DNA of 64,000 nt from NCBI GenBank assembly GCA_026413885.1, contig JAOAKA010000002.1, positions 221,558 through 285,557 of the forward strand. Direction: 5' to 3'. Within the stretch, counting starts at the first letter, position 1. The number at the start of each line of letters is the position of its first letter. Shown here one piece after another: positions 9,107 through 18,424 of the stretch. The notes under the pieces are model-generated. The model was given only the letters and a program-made list of their open reading frames with translations, ran no database searches and was not told where the DNA came from. Source of the DNA: Sulfolobales archaeon (GTDB lineage: Archaea > Thermoproteota > Thermoprotei_A > Sulfolobales > NBVN01). The translations under genes and the position numbers were made by a program.

Positions 9107-10318
9107 GTGAAACTACTGGAAAACATTAAGCCTCAGAGCGAGGGCCAGCGAAGACTACTTGAAGTTCTTCGAAATGATTCGTACGCAATAGTTGGCGTAT
9201 TTGGACCTACTGGTAGTGGTAAGTCTCTATTTTCTCTCGCATACGGTATAGAGTCTGTAGCTGTAGGTAAGTTTAAGAGATTCGTAGTCGTTAAACCAGT
9301 AATTGATGTAGTTACCGGTAGAGAGTTAACACTAGCAGAGGCTGGTGAAGAATACTCTAGTCTAGCTAGAGAATATTTAATCGATGTGCTAGGAGCCTTC
9401 ATAGACCAAGCGAGAATATCGGAACTCATCGACTCAGGAAAGCTGATCGTGATAGATGGACACTACCTTAAGGGCAGGACATTCGATGAGTCACTCATAT
9501 TCATAGATGACGCACAGCACGTCCACCTCGAGATACTTCTCGAAGTTATAGTGAGAATCGGTAGTAGGAGTAGGTTGATAATAGCAGCAGACCCCATATT
9601 CCAGACTCTGAGAGGTATTCAATACGACCACATAACAACTCTCAGAGAGATACTTCTAAGTGAGAGTAACGCCCAAGTCGTAGACTTGGGAGTGGAGGAC
9701 ATCGTGAGAGAGGGTGCGAAAACCGGTGTGAGATTCCTGCTTGAGTATATTCTAAGGTCTAGAAAGCTTCAAGAAGTAGAAGCTAAAGCTATTCAAGTGA
9801 TGAAGCTACACTCACCAGATGCCGATATAGTTACAGTAGTAGAGATAGAGGATATAGCTAAAAAGCACGGTATATCGCTAGACCACGTTCCAAAATATCT
9901 TGTAGTGGTTAAGCCGGGTCACCTAGGCCGCTTAGTCGGAAAAGGTGGTGAGAGGATCTCAGCGATAGAGAAAGAGCTCGGTGGTAGAGTTAGGGGGATA
10001 GAGCTAGACTTAGACTTAACTAGCTACATAAGGTCTATCCATCCAGTTTCCTGGATATGGAAGAGAACTAGGATAGATCTGGTGGGTCCCTACCTAGCAA
10101 TAAAGATTGAAAGCGATAACTTAGGTCCTTTAGTAGGTCAGAAGGGGTCCTATATAAGGTTCCTCGAGGAGGTAACTATGAAGCTCATGGGTCTTGGAGT
10201 CCGGATAATACCGACTTCAGAAGGAGAGGAGGTGGAGAAGTCTAGAAGGAAGTCTAGGAAGTCTTCTCGAGGTAGAGATCGAGCACGATCTGATAGTAGC
10301 GGGGGCCAACAGATCTAA
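9107..10318 (+). CDS. PhoH-like P-loop ATPase with C-terminal KH-type domains
   Basis: GPTGSGKSLFSLAYG Walker A, LIFIDDAQH Walker B, two KH-like segments (HLGRLVGKGGERISAIEKELGG; NLGPLVGQKGSYIRFLEEV). Confidence 0.75.
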   Translation: MKLLENIKPQSEGQRRLLEVLRNDSYAIVGVFGPTGSGKSLFSLAYGIESVAVGKFKRFVVVKPVIDVVTGRELTLAEAGEEYSSLAREYLIDVLGAFIDQARISELIDSGKLIVIDGHYLKGRTFDESLIFIDDAQHVHLEILLEVIVRIGSRSRLIIAADPIFQTLRGIQYDHITTLREILLSESNAQVVDLGVEDIVREGAKTGVRFLLEYILRSRKLQEVEAKAIQVMKLHSPDADIVTVVEIEDIAKKHGISLDHVPKYLVVVKPGHLGRLVGKGGERISAIEKELGGRVRGIELDLDLTSYIRSIHPVSWIWKRTRIDLVGPYLAIKIESDNLGPLVGQKGSYIRFLEEVTMKLMGLGVRIIPTSEGEEVEKSRRKSRKSSRGRDRARSDSSGGQQI

Positions 10319-11105
10319 CTATACGTGATTTAAGAACTCTAGCTCTAATACCTATAGACTCACACTTCTCTAGGTATAAATTCTGAGCTCGTGAAATAGC
10401 TTCAATCTTCGATTCGGCAGTTACGAAATCGTAGACGTGCACCACTCCCGCACTTCTCAGAGATATTACTGCGTCTTCAAAGTACTCATACGCCAGCTCC
10501 GGAAGCGGCATTAAGACTCTATTGAAGCAATTCGAGCAAGATCTCGCTACTTCTCTAGCGTCTCCGAGTACTGGAATAACGGTGTCGGAAACCTTGTTGA
10601 GCTCGATATTCTCTACCATGTACCTATATGCGTCTGGATTTATGTCTACCGAGATAATACGCTTTGGTTTCGAGTGTCTAGCTATTATAATTGAGAAGAG
10701 TCCCGCGCCAGCAAACATATTTAAGATCTCCTCACCGGGGTTGACTAATCTAGCTACCCTAATGTGTTCGTAGTTTAGTGTCGGCGATATGTATACCTTA
10801 GCTATATCTACTTTAAACAGACACCCATGCTCTCTATAAGTTGTCTCACTCCTCAATTCTCCAGCTATATGAACGTACTCTCTAACTCTGTGACCACCGC
10901 TTACCGGAGTTACCGCGAGCCAGACAGACTTAACGTGGGGAATTCTCTTCATGATTTCCACTGCGAGTTTTTTATATAGTTCAACATCTAGTTCAAGATC
11001 GATGGGCTTTCTGAGAATAGCGATATCACCTATAATCTCTAGTCTCCTCCAGATCCTACCGGCTAGAGACTCTCCGACAACTGCTCTAGCTATATCTCGA
11101 ATCAA
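10254..11105 (-). CDS. Trm5-family class I SAM-dependent tRNA methyltransferase
   Basis: EILNMFAGAGLFSIIIARHSKPKRIISVDINPDAYRYMVENIELNK SAM-binding region; VLMPLPELAYEYFEDAV. Confidence 0.75.
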   Translation of the reverse strand: MIRDIARAVVGESLAGRIWRRLEIIGDIAILRKPIDLELDVELYKKLAVEIMKRIPHVKSVWLAVTPVSGGHRVREYVHIAGELRSETTYREHGCLFKVDIAKVYISPTLNYEHIRVARLVNPGEEILNMFAGAGLFSIIIARHSKPKRIISVDINPDAYRYMVENIELNKVSDTVIPVLGDAREVARSCSNCFNRVLMPLPELAYEYFEDAVISLRSAGVVHVYDFVTAESKIEAISRAQNLYLEKCESIGIRARVLKSRIVRSVGPRYYQIVLDLYLEKTS

Positions 11106-11205
11106 GTGTCTACCCCAAGATCGCTCTCACTAGCTCTTACCTAAAGACTTCACTCACTCTAAAGCATGTTTCAGCTACGGGAGATGCTCAGATATTCTGT
11201 TACGT

Positions 11206-11320
11206 GAGTTAAGACATTACCTTAACTCTAGCTAAGAATTTCTATAGTGTTCTGTATCTCGAGGTACAGAACGACATCTACTCAAGTATTTTCGAGGTTT
11301 TAAGAAAATAGTTGAGTAGA
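11206..11320. repeat. Series of three adjacent inverted repeats (candidate structured RNA or regulatory element)
   Basis: GAGTTAAG/CTTAACTC (11206-11228); GTTCTGTATCTCGAGGTACAGAAC (11249-11272); TCTACTCAAgTATTTTC/GAAAATAgTTGAGTAGA (11277-11320). Confidence 0.8.
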
Positions 11321-11385
11321 CCAGCTTATCTCAACGCAAATTTGTATTTAATAACTCCTCAACAACTGACTCTATTGGTGGAATA

Positions 11386-12084
11386 GTGCCTAGATTGAGT
11401 TCTGGATACGTAATAGCTGGTGCATATGCTTATAAAATAAGGAGAACGGCTTTTGCTCAATTAAGAAATGCTGTAAGAGAAGGTACTGTGAGGAGTGGAG
11501 ATATAGCTTACGCTGTTGCTCAACTCAACAGATTTCTCTACAGCATACTTGTGGAGAATCTCAAAGTAGATAAAGGTGACATCGTCAGAGTAGTGATAGA
11601 CTACGAACTAGTTTCTGGTAGGATCGACTGGAAGCTAAATACACTTAAGATAGAGGTATTCAAGAGGTTTCCAGATGAAGAAATAAGGAAGATTATTGAA
11701 TCTAAGCTACCTGTAGCTGAAACAATAATGACTGGTGTGGTTGAATACTCTATAGAGAAAATTGGAGAGACAGATGATGGAGATGTAGTTCTAGCATTAA
11801 AGCTGGGAGGAAGAGAAGTCGGAGCTCTAGTTCTCACACCTATAGACCAGGAGTTTGTCTACCTCAAGAAAGCAGCTGTAATAGAGCCCTCACCCGTAAT
11901 TGTCGAGAAGCAGAGAGTGCCACTAGATGGGAAAACTATTGAAGAAGCAATGAAGAGTAGCATAAGTATACTAACTACCGCAGCTAAATACGTTAGTGAT
12001 GAAGAAGCTCGAAAGATGTATGAAACAATAAAGAGAAGAGTCATCCCTACAGCTGTTGTTGAAGCAGTGAGGGAGGAAGAGTAG
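11386..12084 (+). CDS. DUF2258 family protein
   Basis: Sequence pattern SSGYVIAGAYAYKIRRTAFAQLRNAVREG... recalled as the crenarchaeal DUF2258 family. Confidence 0.65.
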   Translation: MPRLSSGYVIAGAYAYKIRRTAFAQLRNAVREGTVRSGDIAYAVAQLNRFLYSILVENLKVDKGDIVRVVIDYELVSGRIDWKLNTLKIEVFKRFPDEEIRKIIESKLPVAETIMTGVVEYSIEKIGETDDGDVVLALKLGGREVGALVLTPIDQEFVYLKKAAVIEPSPVIVEKQRVPLDGKTIEEAMKSSISILTTAAKYVSDEEARKMYETIKRRVIPTAVVEAVREEE

Positions 12085-13183
12085 GGTATATATCTTCAAA
12101 TCTCTTAATCGCTTTTTTAAATACCTCATAACCTACTGTTAGAACTCCTTCTCTATCAACCACTACCTCATCTCCTACGATAATTGTCTCAATAGGTAGG
12201 TCTCCCTCTAACACCGCCCTTACAGCTGAGTGTAGTGTGCGTGGTGTAGGCCAGCCGGGTGGTTCAGATTGATTGTATACTACTACACTACTCCTACTTC
12301 CCTCTCTAAGAGACGAGCTTTCGCGTTGACCAATTAAATCTGAAGTAATCTTAGTTCCGGAGAGGAGAGCGTCGAGGGGGTCTGCACCTTGAGACCAGAG
12401 TAGTTCTTTTACCGCCTCACGAGTGCTGTAGGACGGTCTAATCCCTATGCCGACCCCACTAAATCTTTTTCGATTTCGAAGCATTCTACCGTAGTATATA
12501 GCTGGAAGGTCTGTGTCTACGAGGGGGTTTATGGCTACAGCCTCAATGTCCTTGAGGCTGCTCTGAGGAGCTCTCTCTAGTTCTAGTAGGAATATAGGTA
12601 TACCTGCTTCTCTTGCTAGAGCTAGGTAATTATCTCTAAGTTCGCGACATATTGTAACTCCTACTTTAACTCCCTCCACCCTCCCGTGCCATCTTCCGAG
12701 GAGAAGCTTTAGCTCATTTAACTGCTGCTGGTCATCTAAGCCGCAGTTAAGTGGAGGTGCTAAAGTCACGTTTACACCGACATCTCTTGCCGCTCTAGCT
12801 ACCTCATCCAGATATGCGTCAACAACTAGTACCTCCGTATTACCCTTACTAACTAGTTCAGCTAGAGAGAGAACCGATATGTAGTACATATCGGTTCTCT
12901 TAACTGCTTTCAACATCTCTCTTAAGAGAAACCAATCTATATCTTCTAAGCTATATCTCAGTGGATATAGACTGAGTACAGTGAAGCCCGAGGAAAACCC
13001 CTTGGTGATGAGTCTGCCGGTACCACTCAGTAGGAGCTCTGGGTAGAGTACCTCTTCAGGTGCCTCACCCTGTCTTAAAGACTTGATGACCCCGTTTTCT
13101 ATATAGAGATATCCCTTACTTATGTAGTCAACTTCACTATCAACTACTAGAATTGAAGCACTATCTATAAGTATCTTAACCAC
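12047..13183 (-). CDS. amidohydrolase-superfamily-like protein lacking the canonical HxH metal motif
   Basis: Layout resembles metal-dependent amidohydrolases, including C-terminal RTLHSAVRAVLEGDLPIETIIVGDEVVVDREG; usual GFxNxHTH is GFSSGFTV. Confidence 0.6.
   Translation of the reverse strand: MVKILIDSASILVVDSEVDYISKGYLYIENGVIKSLRQGEAPEEVLYPELLLSGTGRLITKGFSSGFTVLSLYPLRYSLEDIDWFLLREMLKAVKRTDMYYISVLSLAELVSKGNTEVLVVDAYLDEVARAARDVGVNVTLAPPLNCGLDDQQQLNELKLLLGRWHGRVEGVKVGVTICRELRDNYLALAREAGIPIFLLELERAPQSSLKDIEAVAINPLVDTDLPAIYYGRMLRNRKRFSGVGIGIRPSYSTREAVKELLWSQGADPLDALLSGTKITSDLIGQRESSSLREGSRSSVVVYNQSEPPGWPTPRTLHSAVRAVLEGDLPIETIIVGDEVVVDREGVLTVGYEVFKKAIKRFEDIYPTLPPSLLQQQL
12868..12900. repeat. Perfect 15-bp inverted repeat with 3-nt loop inside a coding region
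   Basis: AGAGAACCGATATGT-AGT-ACATATCGGTTCTCT read directly. Confidence 0.95.
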
Positions 13184-13197
13184 GGCTGAAACACCAC

Positions 13198-14085
13198 CTA
13201 TAGTCTCCTCTCACTCTCTCGAGCTGCTTCTAAGACTAGCTTTAGAGATAGGTACTTCTTCTCTCTAGCTTCTCTCAGAGCATCCCACTCGTGGAGTATT
13301 CTAACTGCTTCATTAGCTACTCTAACTAAGTCAACTAATCCTACTTCAGGGTCAAATTCATCTGTAGCTCTATTAGCTATAGCTACACATACAGCTCCAG
13401 CTCTAACTCCATATATACCGGCTAGTGTGAATATAGTTGACGCCTCCATTTCGAAGTTTAGAATATTTAACTCCTTAAGCTTCCGCTCTATACCTCTCCA
13501 CCTCTCCGGTAGATAACCTCTGAAACCAGGTCTCCCCTGACCTACATAGAAGCTATCACTACTCGCTGTTATACCTACGTGGTATCTCACACCTAGTACT
13601 TCAGCTGCTTCAATTAGAGCTAGTAAGACATCGTAACTCGCAGCAGCCGGGTACTCAGGGTCTACGTAGATCTTGCTGACACCGTCTAGTCTCATAGCTG
13701 CTGAAGAAATCACTAAATCCCCCAGCTTAATGTGATTCCAAAGAGCTCCACTCGTACCAACTCTTATGAAAGTATCAGCTCCAGCTCTAAGTAGCTCCTC
13801 TAGGACTATAGCTGTAGACGGACCGCCTATTCCCGTAGATGTAGCCGCCACTGCGGTACCTCTATATCTACCGGTATACGTTACGAAACCTCTATGTTCA
13901 GCTACGAGTTTACTTTCATCCCAGAACTTAGTTATCAGTGGAATCCTCCCCGGATCTCCAGGGAGTAAGACATATCTCGGCACATCGCCCGGCTTTAAGT
14001 GTATGTGGTATAATAGTCCTTCCTTAGTTATAGGTTCTCTAGCAGATCCACTCAATAGTAGCACCCAGAAGCTCTGTTTCCACAA
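13198..14085 (-). CDS. uridine/purine nucleoside phosphorylase
   Basis: YVLLPGDPGRIPLI, GIGGPSTAIVLEELLRAGADTFIRVGTSGAL and LNFEMEASTIFTLAGIYGVRAG motifs of the PNP_UDP_1 family. Confidence 0.9.
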   Translation of the reverse strand: MWKQSFWVLLLSGSAREPITKEGLLYHIHLKPGDVPRYVLLPGDPGRIPLITKFWDESKLVAEHRGFVTYTGRYRGTAVAATSTGIGGPSTAIVLEELLRAGADTFIRVGTSGALWNHIKLGDLVISSAAMRLDGVSKIYVDPEYPAAASYDVLLALIEAAEVLGVRYHVGITASSDSFYVGQGRPGFRGYLPERWRGIERKLKELNILNFEMEASTIFTLAGIYGVRAGAVCVAIANRATDEFDPEVGLVDLVRVANEAVRILHEWDALREAREKKYLSLKLVLEAARESERRL

Positions 14086-14192
14086 GATATTTTAGTTGGG
14101 GCCGACCTCCGTATTTAGAACACTGCCTCGGGAAAGCCCAGATAGAAAAACATGTAGAAATAGCTTTTTCACATAGTTAGTGCTCTAGATCT

Positions 14193-14585
14193 TCAAGTAG
14201 CTTTTGCTCTTAGGTCTTGAAACACTTTACTGAGTTCCTCGATCAAGTCTTTAGCAGCTCCAGGCTCTACTATAGCTACTGAAGCAGCAGCTACTTGAAT
14301 TCCGGAAACTTCTCCCAGTCTCTTCTTGCTCGGCACGTAGATGTAGGGAACCTTCTTCTCGTCGCAGAGATATGGTAGGTGGAGAACAACTTCAGGTGGG
14401 TCTACATCAACAGCAATTACAACTAGTTTAGCTTGACCTCTCTCAACTGCTTTAGTAGTTTCATTAGTCCCCTTCTTTATCTTACCATTAGACTCTCTAG
14501 CTTTTTTAATAGCTTCATACGCTTTCTCTGATACAGCTGGAGGTACTTCGAATCTTACGTGAGGTAGTTTCTTGCTCATCCTCAT
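14193..14585 (-). CDS. rpl7ae: 50S ribosomal protein L7Ae
   Basis: [55 protein letters not shown]. Confidence 0.97.
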   Translation of the reverse strand: MRMSKKLPHVRFEVPPAVSEKAYEAIKKARESNGKIKKGTNETTKAVERGQAKLVVIAVDVDPPEVVLHLPYLCDEKKVPYIYVPSKKRLGEVSGIQVAAASVAIVEPGAAKDLIEELSKVFQDLRAKAT

Positions 14586-14725
14586 TCACCTTCGTCGCAC
14601 TTCTAGTTAGTGACTCAGTCTTTTAAGCTTTAACAAGCTTCAAAGAGGTCGGCTAAGCTGTGGAGAGACAATAGCTTTGAAAATACGTAAATAAGCTTCA
14701 GTAAGCATCTGTAACTGGACTGTAA

Positions 14726-16000
14726 GTGCTAATATACTTTGAAACCTATGGATGTGCGCTAAATAGAGCAGATACTGCTTTAATGAAGTCTATAGTAGTT
14801 GAGAAAGGCTATGAGATCACTAATTACGCAGAGAAAGCAGATGTAATAATTGTTAATACCTGTACAGTGCGCTTAGATACAGAGTTGAGAGTTCTTAGAA
14901 GACTCTCCGAACTACATAGAAAGTATGGGTGCAGCAAGAAGATAGTTGTCTCAGGGTGTATGGCGACAGCTCAGCCGTATACAGTAAAGAAGGTGGCTCC
15001 TAGAGCAATTCTAGTATCTCCACAGAATGTAACTAAGCTGGTTGAAGCCATTGAAGGTGGCAGCGACTTAATTTTAGGTGTGAGAGATACCTCATACTTA
15101 AAACCATATGTTGATGGAGCTATAGCAGCTGTACCAATAGCTGAAGGATGCATTGGAGACTGTTCTTTCTGTATAACTAAGCTAGCTAGAAGAAGACTCC
15201 GCTCATACAGTCTTAAAGACATTGTTAGAGTAGTTAAAGAAGCTGTCTCAAGAGGAGCTATTGAAGTAGAGCTTACAGCTCAAGATACTGGTTCCTACGG
15301 TCTAGACTTAGGACACGTTAATCTACCAGACTTAGTTCGAGAAATTGTAGATAGTGTTCAAGGAGACTACATGCTGAGAATCGGGATGGCTAATCCAGAT
15401 ACTCTAGCCAGAGTTCTAGACGGTGTGGTAGAGGTACTTAAAGAACAACGTGTCTACAAATACCTCCACATACCTCTTCAATCAGCCGACGATAGAGTTT
15501 TAAAGATCATGAGGCGTAGATATACGTACGACGAGTTTCGCGAGATAGTTGCTGAACTTAGGAGAAAAATTCCTGGAGTGGCTATAGCTACAGACATAAT
15601 TGTAGGTCACCCGGGAGAAGATGAGGAAGCCTTTCGAAGAACTATAGAAGCTGTAGTAGAGCTACAGTTCGACAAGGTACACGTAGCTCAGTACACTATA
15701 AGACCTCGAACAGAGTCTGCAGCTATGCCTCAAGTACCTGAAAATGTGAAGAAGAGAAGGTCGACTATTCTCAGTAGAGTAGTTGAAGAAATATGTTTAA
15801 GCATTAACCGCGAGTATGTAGGTTCTCTAGCTAGTGTAGTTTTAACACATAGAAGTATTCGTGGAGACACTACAGGCAGGACGATAAACTACAAGCCTGT
15901 AGTCATTCTCGGCGGTGGAGTAAATGTGGCTTTAGGAACCAAGCATTTAGTTCACCTATCTACTGCGACATTCTATGACTTACGCGGATACGTTCTATGA
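14726..16000 (+). CDS. tRNA N6-threonylcarbamoyladenosine methylthiotransferase (archaeal e-MtaB type radical SAM)
   Basis: FETYGCALNRADT, NTCTVR, GCIGDCSFCITKLARRRLRSYS radical-SAM cluster motif, C-terminal TRAM-like region. Confidence 0.9.
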   Translation: MLIYFETYGCALNRADTALMKSIVVEKGYEITNYAEKADVIIVNTCTVRLDTELRVLRRLSELHRKYGCSKKIVVSGCMATAQPYTVKKVAPRAILVSPQNVTKLVEAIEGGSDLILGVRDTSYLKPYVDGAIAAVPIAEGCIGDCSFCITKLARRRLRSYSLKDIVRVVKEAVSRGAIEVELTAQDTGSYGLDLGHVNLPDLVREIVDSVQGDYMLRIGMANPDTLARVLDGVVEVLKEQRVYKYLHIPLQSADDRVLKIMRRRYTYDEFREIVAELRRKIPGVAIATDIIVGHPGEDEEAFRRTIEAVVELQFDKVHVAQYTIRPRTESAAMPQVPENVKKRRSTILSRVVEEICLSINREYVGSLASVVLTHRSIRGDTTGRTINYKPVVILGGGVNVALGTKHLVHLSTATFYDLRGYVL

Positions 16001-16074
16001 GAGCTGAGAGATCTATACCTCTCCACACAGATGTGTGGAAAATTAATCACTCCAACTACAACACTCTTCTCCAC

Positions 16075-16965
16075 CTAGCTTAACTCAACTACTACCGGCT
16101 CACTGAGAGATGGTGCTTCTACTAGTGCTTCACTATGTTCGAGTTTATTTATCGTGGAGACAACATCGGCGTTGAGATTCATAGACCTAGAGATAGCTAC
16201 TATATCGTCAGCTGATTTCAGAGTTTTCACTATCTTGATGTTGGTGTTATTCATGACTTCGTAGTCTAATCCAGCTGGAGACTGTGTTACCACCACTAAA
16301 CCTACACCGAGCTTTCTCACTTCCGCTAGATATCTCTGCAGCAGCTTACTCCTAGCCATAACGTTGTGTGCTTCTTCCACTACAGTGAATACATTGCCCT
16401 CTATAACACCTCGCTCTTTTACATACTTAACTGCGTTGAGAGTTCCTAGAGCTACCAAGCGTTTGAGCTCCAGAGTCTTTAAATTACTTAAATCGAATAC
16501 TGTCAGCCTACCCCTGTGCAGTAGGTCTATCTTTCCGATATCACTTGGTGAAACTACTTTGAAGATTTTACCGTATCTAAGTAGGAGTGAGAGTTTTCTA
16601 GCTAGAGACGCCTTAGTCTCCACTTCCCACCTAGCTTCAGGCTCGTATGCTTCAACTAAGTCGACTACGTGCTCGACATCTTTAGACTTCTTCAATACTT
16701 TCGCTAGTAGGTATGACTGAGGAGAGGTTAGATCTAGAACTTCCTCAAGAAGAAACACCGCGTCCAGAGGGTCTTCAATAGGTATTGAGACTGGGTCACT
16801 AGATCCTACTAGAATAGCTCTATCCGCTATATCGGAGTACTCACCGTACCAATCTAAAACGACTACAGCTCCAAAATGCTTCAACTCTTGAGAGAGTCTC
16901 ATAGCGAATCTAGTTTTTCCAGACCCTGTCGAACCAACGATCAAGCAGTGTCTTAAGAAATCCAC
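16075..16965 (-). CDS. HerA/DUF87-type P-loop ATPase (C-terminal portion as called; coding similarity extends upstream, see findings)
   Basis: DFLRHCLIVGSTGSGKTRFAMRL Walker A, FTVVEEAHN Walker B. Confidence 0.85.
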   Translation of the reverse strand: MDFLRHCLIVGSTGSGKTRFAMRLSQELKHFGAVVVLDWYGEYSDIADRAILVGSSDPVSIPIEDPLDAVFLLEEVLDLTSPQSYLLAKVLKKSKDVEHVVDLVEAYEPEARWEVETKASLARKLSLLLRYGKIFKVVSPSDIGKIDLLHRGRLTVFDLSNLKTLELKRLVALGTLNAVKYVKERGVIEGNVFTVVEEAHNVMARSKLLQRYLAEVRKLGVGLVVVTQSPAGLDYEVMNNTNIKIVKTLKSADDIVAISRSMNLNADVVSTINKLEHSEALVEAPSLSEPVVVELS

Positions 16966-17093
16966 TGGTTCTATGTAGACAGGTAGCTTAGGTAGCGAGC
17001 TAGTTCTCCCTATCAGTATTCCCCCACCGAGTCCACTAACGCTGTTCTGTGTAGAGTAGACGACCTCTATAGCGCTAGACCGGTGGAGATTTA

Positions 17094-17357
17094 CTATAAA
17101 GGGACATTACCGCAGCTAGATGAAACAATCTTAGCACTATCTCCGAGAATATACTTCAATAGTGGTGTTAGATAGTCGGCGCAAGGCTTCTTCGAGACTA
17201 CTTCGATGAAGACTCTGATACCGCCGCTGGAATACTCCTCTATAATTCTCACCTTACTTGACTCACAAGCTACTACAGCAGCTCTCATTAAGTCGAGAGC
17301 TCTAACATCAGTCGGCTTCTTAGTCAGCAGCCACAGATTCTCGCAGACCATAACCAC
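17094..17357 (-). CDS. Upstream ORF, probable N-terminal part of the HerA-like ATPase in the 0 frame
   Basis: 87-aa ORF ends ...GNVPL* immediately before the ATPase frame. The -1 frame is open from the overlap into the ATPase and has no ATG/GTG/TTG before GTG at 16965. Confidence 0.5.
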   Translation of the reverse strand: MVMVCENLWLLTKKPTDVRALDLMRAAVVACESSKVRIIEEYSSGGIRVFIEVVSKKPCADYLTPLLKYILGDSAKIVSSSCGNVPL

Positions 17358-17424
17358 CCCACTAAGAGCATAGCTTAAAAACTGTAGCTATATTTACACT
17401 CTCCGAAAAAACTTGGGTTTAAAT

Positions 17425-18297
17425 ATGGATCTCCGGTACCTAGACATACCCGAGCTTAGACTAAAGTACTATGTTTTTGGGTCCGGTGGTTCTCCCCGGG
17501 TATTAATTACAGCTGCTATTCACGGTGATGAAGTTACTGGAGCATATACCGCCTACAAGTTGATTAACTACCTAAAGACTAGTGAGAGAGTTAAGGGAAC
17601 AGTAACTGTAGTACCGGTAGTCAATGTTTTGGGGTTTATTGCGAGAACGAGGTTTAATCCTATAGACTATGTCGATATGAATAGAGTGTTTCCGGAAGGA
17701 GCTGGTTCACTCACTACGAGAAAGATAGTTAGATTCATCTGGGAGATAGCTTCTTCATCTGACTACGTGCTAGACCTACACTGCGCTGGTTTAAACTCCT
17801 ATCAATACGTTCTCGCTCTCTATAGAGAGTTTTCAAAAGTTAGAGAGTTTACAGATAGAATACCTTGGGATACAGTTGTTGAATCTACGGGAACACGCGG
17901 TCAGCTCTTTATTGAGGCAACACACATAGGCATACCTGCGGCAATTATAGAGACGGGAGGTGGTAGCGGCTATTACAGTGTGAAGTGGGGGGAGGCTCTA
18001 TTTAACTCAGTGATAGGAACTCTTTCAAATATTGGGGTGCTAAGTAGTGAAAGTCCTGCTAGCAGTTACCTCAATAGAAAGTACTACGGCAGGCTCGTTC
18101 ACGTGAAGACACCGGTAGAAGGATTTCTCACTTCAACTGTAGAACCAGGAGCATTTACGCGAAAGGGAGACCTACTTGGGGAGGTAGGCGGCTTTCCCAT
18201 ATACTCACCAACTACAGGTAGAGTAATACGGGTAGATAGAGACGTCTTTCTACCTAGTGAAGATAGTGTTGCCAGTATAGCACCTCTCGAAGAATAG
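17425..18297 (+). CDS. succinylglutamate desuccinylase/aspartoacylase family (M14-like) protein
   Basis: AAIHGDEVTGAYTAYKL, DYVLDLHCAG, AAIIETGGG motifs. Confidence 0.85.
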   Translation: MDLRYLDIPELRLKYYVFGSGGSPRVLITAAIHGDEVTGAYTAYKLINYLKTSERVKGTVTVVPVVNVLGFIARTRFNPIDYVDMNRVFPEGAGSLTTRKIVRFIWEIASSSDYVLDLHCAGLNSYQYVLALYREFSKVREFTDRIPWDTVVESTGTRGQLFIEATHIGIPAAIIETGGGSGYYSVKWGEALFNSVIGTLSNIGVLSSESPASSYLNRKYYGRLVHVKTPVEGFLTSTVEPGAFTRKGDLLGEVGGFPIYSPTTGRVIRVDRDVFLPSEDSVASIAPLEE

Positions 18298-18424
18298 CGT
18301 ATCTATTAGATATACCCCTAAACACTAAAACTGGACACAGAACTCTAACCAACCGCAGTCTAAAGATAGTGAGTTGAAAGTAACTACGTATTTTCTTCCT
18401 TCAGTACTTTCACAGCTTGAGAGA

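Noticed and set aside
12251-12270. AGCCGGGTGGTTCAGA, resembling the 5' end of a tRNA that would match the orphan 3' half
   Set aside because: It lies inside the amidohydrolase-like coding sequence, has no GC-rich D-arm/anticodon stem downstream and no trailer complementary to the 25645 leader.
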